From Ruminococcus sp. (GTDB taxonomy: Bacteria; Bacillota; Clostridia; Oscillospirales; Ruminococcaceae): a stretch of DNA of 64,000 nucleotides. The position numbers and the translations under genes were made by a program. Positions 34,476 to 41,777 of the stretch are shown here, in pieces. The DNA is taken from contig JAHABC010000002.1 in assembly GCA_018376535.1 (NCBI GenBank), positions 99,369 through 163,368 of the forward strand, given 5' to 3'. Position 1 is the first letter of the stretch, and every line of letters starts with the position of its first letter. The notes beneath the pieces are model-generated. The model was not told the DNA's origin. It searched no databases and saw nothing but the letters and a program-made list of their open reading frames with translations.

Positions 34476-35762
34476 ATGAAAAAAATCTATGGTTTAGTAG
34501 CCATAATTATGACTTTAAGTATTATATCTGGTTGTGCCAGCGAGCAGAAAGAAGCATCTTTAGGGTTAAGTGATAGCGTATCCGCAACTACTACAGACGT
34601 TACTACTACTGTCGCAACTACTACACAATATGTTCCACCCAAACTAAATGAAGATGTCTTTCCTGAAGATACTCTACAAATATTACATACAGATTTCAAA
34701 CCATCTAAAGAGTTAGAAAGTGAAATCTTGGAACTTATAGATAACTATGGTACTACTTGTTCGTTGTACATGGTTAATCTTGAGGATTATGCTACCTTTG
34801 GATATAATTCCGATACATACATTCCAACTGCCAGTACTATAAAGTGTCCATTTGCCTACTACTGCTATAAAGAGGTTGAAAAGGGTACTCATAGTTTTGA
34901 TGATACTCTTTTGTATCGCAGTGGATACTATTCCAACGGAACTGGTGTTCTAAAAGATAACGGTAGCGGTACTTATTACACCGTTAAAGATTTACTCTAC
35001 TACATGATACACTACTCCGATAATGTCGCTTTCTTAATGCTTCAAGATTACTTCGGTTATGAGGGCTATAACAAAATGATGTCCGACTATGGCTTTGAAA
35101 CTTTCTTAGATGACTCTGTAAAGTGGGGAAAACTATCCTCACACGCTTTGGGATATATCTGGACAGAAATATATAAGTACAAAGACCAATCCGAAGAAGG
35201 TGCTATACTCTATGATACTCTAGTAAATGCAGGTAGTAACTTCTTGATATGGCCTTTCACTGAGGCTGGTTATGACTATAAGATTGCTCATAAATCAGGG
35301 TGGGCATCACCAGGGTATCACGATAGTGGAATAGTTCTATCAGAACACCCGTTCGTTATAGTGGTTATGACCGAAAGCGAAGGCGAAACTAGAGATAGTT
35401 CGTTCTTTTATAACATAGTTTTGAAACTTAATCAACTACACGATGAGTACTTAGAGTATATAGGTCAAGAGCCATCTTGTACGACCACCGTAACCACCGA
35501 AGAAACTACCACTGAACCTACTACTACCACTACTTTAGAAACTACATCTACTACAGAACCTACTACCACAACGCAATCCGTGACTACGGTTGCTACGACT
35601 ACTACTGTTGAAACTACTCAACCTGTAGTTACTACTCAAGTTACTACCATTACAGAACCTCAAGAAACCGTTACGATATCTGTATCGAGTACGTCTTATT
35701 ATGACGATAATCAAGTTACCGACAGATACGTCCAATATGATGACGATAATAACTATTTTTAA
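34476..35762 (+). CDS. Lipoprotein serine hydrolase with class A beta-lactamase motifs and Thr-rich tail
   Basis: 428 residues. A lipobox (IISGCA, Cys near 20) anchors it to the membrane, with a short Thr-rich spacer after it. The catalytic domain has all three penicillin-recognising motifs: STIK (SxxK) in TASTIKCPF, SDN in IHYSDNVAF, and KSG in AHKSGWASPG. It belongs to the beta-lactamase2 fold group. A C-terminal tail of about 100 residues is dominated by Thr, Glu and Val and ends in an acidic Asp/Tyr-rich stretch, unusual for beta-lactamases. It could be a peptidoglycan-acting enzyme rather than a resistance factor. AIM24 and PHP genes follow closely. Confidence 0.82.
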   Translation: MKKIYGLVAIIMTLSIISGCASEQKEASLGLSDSVSATTTDVTTTVATTTQYVPPKLNEDVFPEDTLQILHTDFKPSKELESEILELIDNYGTTCSLYMVNLEDYATFGYNSDTYIPTASTIKCPFAYYCYKEVEKGTHSFDDTLLYRSGYYSNGTGVLKDNGSGTYYTVKDLLYYMIHYSDNVAFLMLQDYFGYEGYNKMMSDYGFETFLDDSVKWGKLSSHALGYIWTEIYKYKDQSEEGAILYDTLVNAGSNFLIWPFTEAGYDYKIAHKSGWASPGYHDSGIVLSEHPFVIVVMTESEGETRDSSFFYNIVLKLNQLHDEYLEYIGQEPSCTTTVTTEETTTEPTTTTTLETTSTTEPTTTTQSVTTVATTTTVETTQPVVTTQVTTITEPQETVTISVSSTSYYDDNQVTDRYVQYDDDNNYF

Positions 35763-35783
35763 TTTTTAAGGAGTTGTTTCTTT

Positions 35784-36599
35784 ATGAACTTAAATTACAA
35801 TGCAATAGGTACTAGAAGTAATGTTAAAGTTATAGATTCTAGTGAAAATAAATCTTGCCATATAGATATCTTAGAGTATCAAAATTTAAATGGTTTGACT
35901 AATTCTAGTATGGCTCAAAGTTTGTTCTACATGAAAGAACAGAACATTAAGGCTAAACAGATAGTAATATATCTTGAAAACGATGTAATCAAAACTGAAC
36001 CTGGTGCTTTAAGCTATATGCAAGGTAATATTCAAATGGTTTCTGGAGTAAATGCAGGAAATCTAATAGGTAAGATGTTCTCTAGTAAGATGACTGGTGA
36101 GAATATCGCTCAACCAGAGTATAAAGGCACTGGCATGATAGTCTTAGAACCATCTTTTAAGCACTTTGTAGTTATAGATTTGCAAGCCAATGAAGATATA
36201 ATCGTGGATAAAGGCATGATGTATGCTTGTCAAGGAAGTGTAACATCTAAACCTATGATGCAAAAGAGTATATCATCTGCTATTGCTGGTGGTGAGGGAT
36301 TGTTTCAAATATACATAAAAGGCCCTGGATTAGTAGTCTTAGAGTTACCTGTTCCTATGGAAGAAGTAGATATTATTCAAATGAACAACGATACTCTAAA
36401 GGTAGATGGCAACTTTGCTCTACTTAGAAGTGCTACCATGAACTTTACTGTAGAGCGTTCTGCTAAGAGTCTTTTAGGTTCATCGGTTAGTGGTGAAGGT
36501 CTTGTGAACGTGTACAGAGGTACTGGTCAAGTATGGTTAGCACCTACCATTAAAATCTATGAGAATTTAACTGGTACTACAGTATCGGCTACCAACTAG
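35784..36599 (+). CDS. AIM24 family protein
   Basis: 271 residues, beta-rich and without signal peptide or membrane segment. The pattern VIYLENDVIKTEPGALSYMQGNIQM, then GEGLFQIYIKGPGLVVLELP and RGTGQVWLAP, with repeated G-x-G turns, is that of the AIM24/TIGR00266 family (double-stranded beta-helix fold). The molecular role in bacteria is not established. It is probably co-transcribed with the lipoprotein gene 21 bp upstream and the PHP gene 50 bp downstream. AAGGAG precedes the ATG. Confidence 0.82.
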   Translation: MNLNYNAIGTRSNVKVIDSSENKSCHIDILEYQNLNGLTNSSMAQSLFYMKEQNIKAKQIVIYLENDVIKTEPGALSYMQGNIQMVSGVNAGNLIGKMFSSKMTGENIAQPEYKGTGMIVLEPSFKHFVVIDLQANEDIIVDKGMMYACQGSVTSKPMMQKSISSAIAGGEGLFQIYIKGPGLVVLELPVPMEEVDIIQMNNDTLKVDGNFALLRSATMNFTVERSAKSLLGSSVSGEGLVNVYRGTGQVWLAPTIKIYENLTGTTVSATN

Positions 36600-36649
36600 A
36601 TACATTTATGGGTGGATACTTCCACTAAAATATTTTTGGAGGCTTTATC

Positions 36650-37504
36650 ATGATAGATATGCACATACACACAAGCTGTTCTGATGGCGACTTCTCACCT
36701 AGTGATGTGGTAGAGATGGCTAACAAGATAGGTATTACTCACATGGCTATAACCGACCACGATACTATAGATGCTCTACCTATGGCTACGGCTAAAGCAG
36801 ATACTCTTGGAATTAAACTTCTTAACGGTATGGAATTAGCATCTAGTGAGCATAAAAATATGCACATCTTGGGATACGGTTTTAACTATGATAATAGGTA
36901 TCTGCAAGAGGTTCTAACCAAGTGGCGTAACAGCAGAGTGGAACGTGCTTACAAGATAGTTAAGTATCTAAAAGATTGTCATAGCATAGATATCCCAATA
37001 GAGTACGTTAATACGTTCCGTACAGGAAGTTCTATAGGTAGGGTACACTTTGCAAAGGCATTAGTATCTAGAGGATATGCTGACAACGTTCAAGATGCTT
37101 TTGCCAAGTATCTAAATACGGCATCTTTTCACTTAATGGATAACAAAAAACCATCTACCGAACGCATACTAGAGGTTATACACACATCTGGAGGAATGTC
37201 CGTATTAGCACACCCTAGTTCATTAGATGTAACTCCTAATGAGTTCGATAGTCTAATAGCTAAGATGAAAAGTCTAGGTCTTAGTGGTTTAGAATGTTAC
37301 TACTCTAAACATGATAAACCTATGACAGACTATTATATAAGTATCGCTAAGAAGTATAATCTGCTTATTACTGGGGGTTCGGACTTTCATGGCGATAAGG
37401 CTAAACCTAACTTAAAACTAGGTACAGGATATAACAACACCTTCCATTATGATGACGTATCCACATTTGATACTTTTTATGAGCATCAACTAAAGAATAA
37501 GTAA
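36650..37504 (+). CDS. PHP domain phosphoesterase
   Basis: 284 residues. The four PHP metal motifs are visible: DMHIHTSCSDG at the start, ITDHDTIDA, VLAHPSS and GGSDFHGD. This subgroup (YciV/RnaAM-like) removes phosphate from 3',5'-nucleoside bisphosphates or trims short RNAs from the 5' end, using a tri-metal centre in the cytoplasm. The substrate here is inferred from the family only. GGAGG lies at normal distance before the ATG. It is the last gene of the run that begins at 34476. Confidence 0.85.
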   Translation: MIDMHIHTSCSDGDFSPSDVVEMANKIGITHMAITDHDTIDALPMATAKADTLGIKLLNGMELASSEHKNMHILGYGFNYDNRYLQEVLTKWRNSRVERAYKIVKYLKDCHSIDIPIEYVNTFRTGSSIGRVHFAKALVSRGYADNVQDAFAKYLNTASFHLMDNKKPSTERILEVIHTSGGMSVLAHPSSLDVTPNEFDSLIAKMKSLGLSGLECYYSKHDKPMTDYYISIAKKYNLLITGGSDFHGDKAKPNLKLGTGYNNTFHYDDVSTFDTFYEHQLKNK

Positions 37505-37546
37505 TAAAAAATCGGTCAACTGCTAAGCTGACCGACTTACTTTTTT
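37505..37546. terminator. Bidirectional terminator between the PHP gene and the feo operon
   Basis: Stem TCGGTCA (37512-37518) with TGACCGA (37529-37535). On the minus strand it is followed immediately by six T (feo operon end); on the plus strand by CTTAC and six T. Confidence 0.8.
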
Positions 37547-37567
37547 AGAGATGTATATTATTTTAGA

Positions 37568-37744
37568 TTATTTCTTAGTACCATGACATATCGAGGCGTT
37601 TGGACAGCCTGAGCAACCACAACCACATGAATTTTTTCCAGCTTTTTTATCGTTACGCATACTTTTTATTACCAATATTACTATACCCAAAAGTATAGCA
37701 CCTACCACTATTGTAGATAAGTTGTTAGATAAAAACTCAAGCAT
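37568..37744 (-). CDS. FeoB-associated Cys-rich small membrane protein
   Basis: 58 residues from the ATG at 37744, chosen because AAAGGAGG lies directly upstream; a longer frame to 37789 lacks a ribosome site. One membrane helix (about 8-28) is followed by a basic linker and a Cys-rich tail, SCGCGCSGCPNASICHG. This layout matches the small FeoB-associated proteins found after feoB in Clostridia, thought to assist ferrous iron uptake at the inner face. It is separated from feoB by 78 bp containing a 10-bp hairpin. Confidence 0.82.
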   Translation of the reverse strand: MLEFLSNNLSTIVVGAILLGIVILVIKSMRNDKKAGKNSCGCGCSGCPNASICHGTKK

Positions 37745-37767
37745 AAAAAAACCTCCTTTATAGTTAA

Positions 37768-37797
37768 GGAACGGTTTATAAAAAATCAAACCGTTCC
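37768..37797 (-). other. Intra-operon hairpin between feoB and the Cys-rich gene
   Basis: Perfect 10-bp arms GGAACGGTTT (37768-37777) and AAACCGTTCC (37788-37797), 10-nt loop, no T run after the stem on the minus strand. It probably stabilises the feoB mRNA end or sets relative expression. Confidence 0.5.
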
Positions 37798-37822
37798 GTA
37801 ATACTTTATACTATTTCTACAC

Positions 37823-39973
37823 TTAAACCTTAACTTTTATATCGTTAGAAAGGGTAGTACTTTCCTTGTATGGCTTGAACAACATAAATAGAATAAATGC
37901 TAGTATTACAACTGCGAATATAACTCCAATTATGTTACCATTACCAGTGAATAGGCTTCCAAATTGATATACCATTAAGGATACTGCATAAGCAAATACA
38001 CATTGATATCCAATAGCGAAAGCAGTCCATTTACCGTTATTCATTTCTCTCTTTATAGCACCCATTGCTGCGAAACATGGAGCACATAGTAGGTTGAATA
38101 CTAAGAAAGAGTATCCAGCAAGTGCAGTCATAGATGTTTGTAGAGCAGTCCAAACTTCAGCACCATCTTCAGAAACTTCATCTAAGCCACCGTATAAGAT
38201 TCCGAAAGTAGCAACTACATTTTCCTTAGCTATTAGACCAGTAACTACTGCAACGGCAGACTTCCAATCGCCAAAACCTAGTGGAGCAAATATAGGAGCA
38301 ATAATATTACCTAGCTTTGCTAGTACAGAGTTGTTTAAGTCGTCTACCATTCCAAATGAGCCATCTTCTACGCCAAAGCCTTGTAAGAACCATAGTACGA
38401 TAGATGATATTAAGATTACTGTACCAGCCTTCTTTATAAAGCTCCAACCACGTTCCCACATTGAACGTAATACGTTACCTACTGTAGGCATATGATATGC
38501 AGGTAGTTCCATTACGAATGGAGCAGGGTCACCTGCGAACATCTTAGTCTTCTTTAGCATAATACCAGATATTACTACTGCTGCGATACCTATAAAGTAA
38601 CAACTTGTGGCTACCCAACCTGCATTATTGAACAATGCACCAGCAATTAAAGCTATTATTGGAAGTTTAGCACCACAAGGCATAAAGGTTGTAGTCATAA
38701 CTGTCATACGACGGTCTCTTTCGTTTTCGATAGTTCTTGATGCCATTACTCCAGGAACACCACAACCAGTGGCAATCAACATTGGTATGAATGACTTACC
38801 AGATAGTCCAAAACGACGGAAAATTCTATCCATTACGAAGGCTATACGAGCCATGTAACCACAACTTTCTAGGAAACCTAAAAAGATAAATAGTACTAAC
38901 ATTTGAGGTACAAATCCAAGAACTGCACCTACACCACCGATGATACCATCTACAATTAAACCAGTTAGCCAATCGGCACAGTTGATACTTTCCAATGCAG
39001 ATTGAGCAGCTGGAGCAACCGTTTCTTCAAAGAAACCGTTAGTAGCATCTGTAAGTAGAGTTCCCACTGTAGTAACCGATATGTAGTATACTATAAACAT
39101 TATAACTGCGAATATAGGTAATGCTAATATACGGTTAGTTACAATCTTGTCTATCTTATCAGAGGTACTCATGCCACCCTTATTAGCTTTAGAGTAGCAA
39201 TCGTTAATAATAGAACCAATGTAGATATATCTTTCATTAGTAATGATACTTTCTGCATCGTCGTCCATTTCAGTTTCAGCAGATTGAATATCCTTTTCAA
39301 TATGAGCCTTAACGCTATCGGATATCTTTAACTTTTCTACAATCTTAGCATCACGTTCAAAGATTTTAATAGCATACCATCTTTGACGCTCTTCAGGGAT
39401 ATCGTGTAGGAAAGCCTCCTCGATGTGTGCTATAGCGTGTTCTACGCAACCACAAAAGCTATGTTGAGGTATCATGCGTTCATTAGACTTTGCAACCTCA
39501 ACTACAGTGTTAATAGCCTCATCGATACCAGTTCCTTTAAGTGCCGATATCTCAACTACCTTACAACCAAGTTCTTTAGATAGTTGTTTTAAGTTTATCT
39601 TATCGCCATTCTTTTGAACAATATCCATCATGTTTATAGCGACTACTACTGGAATACCCAACTCAACCAATTGAGTAGTTAAGTAAAGGTTACGTTCCAA
39701 GTTAGTACCATCTATAATGTTTAGAATGGCGTTAGGACGTTCCTCAATTAGATAGTTTCTAGCAACGACTTCTTCTAGTGTATAAGGCGATAGCGAATAT
39801 ATACCAGGTAAGTCGGTTACTATAATATCCTTATGATTTTTAAGTTTACCCTCTTTTTTTTCAACAGTAACACCAGGCCAGTTACCTACAAACTGGTTAG
39901 AACCCGTTAAAGCATTAAAGAGAGTAGTCTTTCCGCAGTTAGGATTTCCTGCGAGTGCAATTTTAATCTCCAT
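37823..39973 (-). CDS. feoB: Ferrous iron transport protein B
   Basis: 716 residues. An N-terminal G domain carries G1 GNPNCGKTTLF, G3 DLPGIYSLSPY and G4 NMMD. A helical linker follows, then the membrane domain with two Gate-like repeats (LIATGCGVPGVMASRTI with the conserved Cys, and LLCAPCFAAMGAIKREM). It brings Fe2+ into the cell under anaerobic conditions. Its length is usual for clostridial FeoB. It follows two feoA genes, and the short gap to feoA2 holds one copy of the GTTAG-N6-CTAAC motif. Confidence 0.96.
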   Translation of the reverse strand: MEIKIALAGNPNCGKTTLFNALTGSNQFVGNWPGVTVEKKEGKLKNHKDIIVTDLPGIYSLSPYTLEEVVARNYLIEERPNAILNIIDGTNLERNLYLTTQLVELGIPVVVAINMMDIVQKNGDKINLKQLSKELGCKVVEISALKGTGIDEAINTVVEVAKSNERMIPQHSFCGCVEHAIAHIEEAFLHDIPEERQRWYAIKIFERDAKIVEKLKISDSVKAHIEKDIQSAETEMDDDAESIITNERYIYIGSIINDCYSKANKGGMSTSDKIDKIVTNRILALPIFAVIMFIVYYISVTTVGTLLTDATNGFFEETVAPAAQSALESINCADWLTGLIVDGIIGGVGAVLGFVPQMLVLFIFLGFLESCGYMARIAFVMDRIFRRFGLSGKSFIPMLIATGCGVPGVMASRTIENERDRRMTVMTTTFMPCGAKLPIIALIAGALFNNAGWVATSCYFIGIAAVVISGIMLKKTKMFAGDPAPFVMELPAYHMPTVGNVLRSMWERGWSFIKKAGTVILISSIVLWFLQGFGVEDGSFGMVDDLNNSVLAKLGNIIAPIFAPLGFGDWKSAVAVVTGLIAKENVVATFGILYGGLDEVSEDGAEVWTALQTSMTALAGYSFLVFNLLCAPCFAAMGAIKREMNNGKWTAFAIGYQCVFAYAVSLMVYQFGSLFTGNGNIIGVIFAVVILAFILFMLFKPYKESTTLSNDIKVKV

Positions 39974-39996
39974 AGCAAAAAAGTCCTTTCTAATAA

Positions 39997-40012
39997 GTTA
40001 GTAAAGACTAAC
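39997..40012 (-). promoter_or_regulatory. feo palindrome 3 (GTTAG-N6-CTAAC) between feoA2 and feoB
   Basis: GTTAG-TAAAGA-CTAAC with 7-bp arms (AAGTTAG/CTAACTT). It is the third copy of a motif also found twice in the promoter region. It lies close before the feoB ribosome site, so it could also act as an RNA hairpin. Confidence 0.5.
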
Positions 40013-40029
40013 TTTGTTGATAAAAAAAA

Positions 40030-40251
40030 TTATTCAATTTCAATCATTTCAGCGTCAGATTTACGAAGTGATAGTTCGTAACCTCTAACGGTTACTTCAA
40101 TAGGGTCGCCAAGAGGTGCAACCTTACGAATGTATACATCTACACCTTTAGTAATACCCATATCCATAATACGACGCTTAATAGCACCTTCACCGATAAG
40201 TTTTTTAACCTTAACAGTTTCGCCAATCTTAGCATTTTTTAAAGTAGCCAT
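40030..40251 (-). CDS. feoA: FeoA family protein (second copy)
   Basis: 73 residues with the SH3-like FeoA fold: GETVKVKKLIGEGAIKRRIMDMGITKGVDVYI, APLGDPIEVTVRGYELSLRKSDAEMIEIE. The C-terminal YELSLRKSDA motif is the FeoA/DtxR-SH3 hallmark. It is a cytoplasmic helper of FeoB, here encoded directly before it, 22 bp after the first feoA. Confidence 0.93.
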   Translation of the reverse strand: MATLKNAKIGETVKVKKLIGEGAIKRRIMDMGITKGVDVYIRKVAPLGDPIEVTVRGYELSLRKSDAEMIEIE

Positions 40252-40273
40252 AGTAAAAAGTCCTCCTTTCGAG

Positions 40274-40483
40274 TTAAATCATAATTTTGTTAGCCATTTC
40301 TTTACTTATGGCAACCCTAGATTCTTTGATGTTGACTATTACGTTGCCACCTATTTCATTTACAACAGTAATTTCGCTACCAACTACAAAGCCTAGAGTT
40401 TCTAAAAACTTTTTAGTTTCGGCACTACCACCAATTCTTTTAATGATGTTTTGTTGTCCAACAGTTGCAAAAGTTAAAGGCAT
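40274..40483 (-). CDS. feoA: FeoA family protein (first copy)
   Basis: 69 residues, the first gene of the feo operon. The FeoA pattern is weaker than in the second copy but clear: VGQQNIIKRIGGSAETKKFLETLGFVVGSEITVVNEIGGNVIVNIKESRVAISKEMANKIMI. Paired feoA genes before feoB are common in Clostridia. TAGGAGG precedes the ATG. Transcription should start about 75 bp upstream, just before two palindromes. Confidence 0.9.
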   Translation of the reverse strand: MPLTFATVGQQNIIKRIGGSAETKKFLETLGFVVGSEITVVNEIGGNVIVNIKESRVAISKEMANKIMI

Positions 40484-40504
40484 AATATAAACCTCCTATT
40501 TAAA

Positions 40505-40520
40505 GTTAGCTAAAACTAAC
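40505..40520 (-). promoter_or_regulatory. feo palindrome 2 (GTTAG-N6-CTAAC)
   Basis: GTTAG-CTAAAA-CTAAC, 35 bp from palindrome 1 and just upstream of the first feoA ribosome site. Confidence 0.55.
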
Positions 40521-40536
40521 ATAGTTTTATAACACA

Positions 40537-40558
40537 TAGGTTAGCAATCGCTAACCTA
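40537..40558 (-). promoter_or_regulatory. feo palindrome 1, operator candidate at the transcription start
   Basis: Perfect 9-bp arms TAGGTTAGC/GCTAACCTA around 4 bp, located right after the -10 box where a repressor would block RNA polymerase. The half-site resembles the TTAGGTTAG half of DtxR/IdeR-type iron boxes, though spacing differs. An iron-responsive repressor is the likely binder. Confidence 0.6.
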
Positions 40559-40567
40559 CCTAAGTAT

Positions 40568-40596
40568 ATAGTAAACTATATTTACAAAAATGTCAA
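40568..40596 (-). promoter_or_regulatory. Promoter of the feo operon
   Basis: Minus strand: TTGACA (40591-40596), 17-bp spacer, TACTAT (40568-40573). Confidence 0.75.
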
Positions 40597-40676
40597 GACA
40601 TTTAATGGATATATTTTAACTTTGTGAAATTCGCTAATAGTTATACTACATATTCCTACTTATTTTGTATACTTTT

Positions 40677-40717
40677 AAAAAAACGTCACATTAGAACGTT
40701 TTAACGCTCTAATGTGA
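40677..40717 (-). terminator. Terminator of the GH74/carboxypeptidase operon
   Basis: A 10-bp perfect stem (40686-40695 with 40708-40717). The minus strand continues with ACG and seven T. Confidence 0.85.
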
Positions 40718-40736
40718 TATATAATAGTCTAAAATT

Positions 40737-41777
40737 TTAGTTATATTTTGATGTTATTCCAAAATATTCTTCAAGGGTCAAATTAGTATCATGTAGAGTG
40801 GTAGCTAAGTCCACACCGACGTATCTTAGATGCCAAGGTTCGTATTTGTAACCAGTGATACTGTCCTTACCTTTAGGATATCTAATTATAAAGCCGTACT
40901 TGTAACAGTTTTCAGCTACCCAGATACCTTCTTTAGTATTAGCAAAGCTATCGGATATAGTATTTAAATCGAAACACAAGCCCGTTTGATGTTCCGAATG
41001 TCCTGCTCTAGCCGAATAGGTATCTGCTTTAGCCTTTCCGTCACGGTTGACATACCTTTGATACAATCCCTTTTGATATTCATATGAACGATATCCTGAC
41101 GATATGTATAGGTTTAAACCTAACTTTGAAGCGTCGGATTTCATTTTAGAAAATGCTGAATTAGTATCTTTGGTTATAGTGGCATCTATAGGGGCGTAAG
41201 TGCTAGGTAGAGAGTAAGTCTTGTTTACCACTAGCAGATTATCTACAAAGGTAAGTCCTTCGCCTTGGTAGATATCAAACCCTTTAGATGTAGTATCCAC
41301 TTTTTGCAACTTGGACGCATACTTTAAAGAACTCCAACCAAACTTTCCGTTGTAGAAGTACTTTCCCCATAGAACGCCATCTGTAGAGTATGTAGTTTCC
41401 ACAACATCTATAGGAGTGTACTTATCCACTATACCATAGCTTGAGTACTCTGTACCTGCGAACTCTCTAAAGTTTAAACTAGATGTAAGTACATACTTAC
41501 CTAAACTTTCGTCTACTGGAACGGTAGCATCTATGCCCAATGCGACCTTTTTTAAACTTAGATAGTCTTGAGCATCTGCGATACCGTTATGGTTAAAGTC
41601 TGAGTTTTCAACTGTAGTTCCGTATAGAACTCCATGTTTTAGATTTAAAACGTCTAGTATGTTTATAGAGTTATCCGAGTTAGTATCTCCCATGGATACG
41701 GCACTTATACTTATATTGGACATATATGCCATACTAAAGCATACAATCAATGGAAGAACTTTTATATTAGTTTTCAT
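40737..41777 (-). CDS. Secreted D,D-carboxypeptidase (VanY type) with N-terminal dockerin
   Basis: 346 residues from the ATG at 41777, which lies inside the last codons of the GH74 gene (11-bp overlap, so likely translational coupling); an ATG at 41789 abuts the GGAG site and is less likely. A signal peptide is followed at once by a dockerin (GDTNSDNSINILDVLN and DFNHNGIADAQDYLS), then an SH3-like region. The C-terminal VanY domain has SGYRSYEYQ, the zinc residues in SEHQTGLCFDL and EPWHLRYVG. It would trim D-Ala from stem peptides while docked on a cohesin protein. A dockerin on a peptidoglycan enzyme is unusual. Confidence 0.88.
   Translation of the reverse strand: MKTNIKVLPLIVCFSMAYMSNISISAVSMGDTNSDNSINILDVLNLKHGVLYGTTVENSDFNHNGIADAQDYLSLKKVALGIDATVPVDESLGKYVLTSSLNFREFAGTEYSSYGIVDKYTPIDVVETTYSTDGVLWGKYFYNGKFGWSSLKYASKLQKVDTTSKGFDIYQGEGLTFVDNLLVVNKTYSLPSTYAPIDATITKDTNSAFSKMKSDASKLGLNLYISSGYRSYEYQKGLYQRYVNRDGKAKADTYSARAGHSEHQTGLCFDLNTISDSFANTKEGIWVAENCYKYGFIIRYPKGKDSITGYKYEPWHLRYVGVDLATTLHDTNLTLEEYFGITSKYN

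Noticed and set aside
38094..38495. 133-residue antisense frame in feoB
   Set aside because: Shadow of the feoB membrane domain; no start signals.
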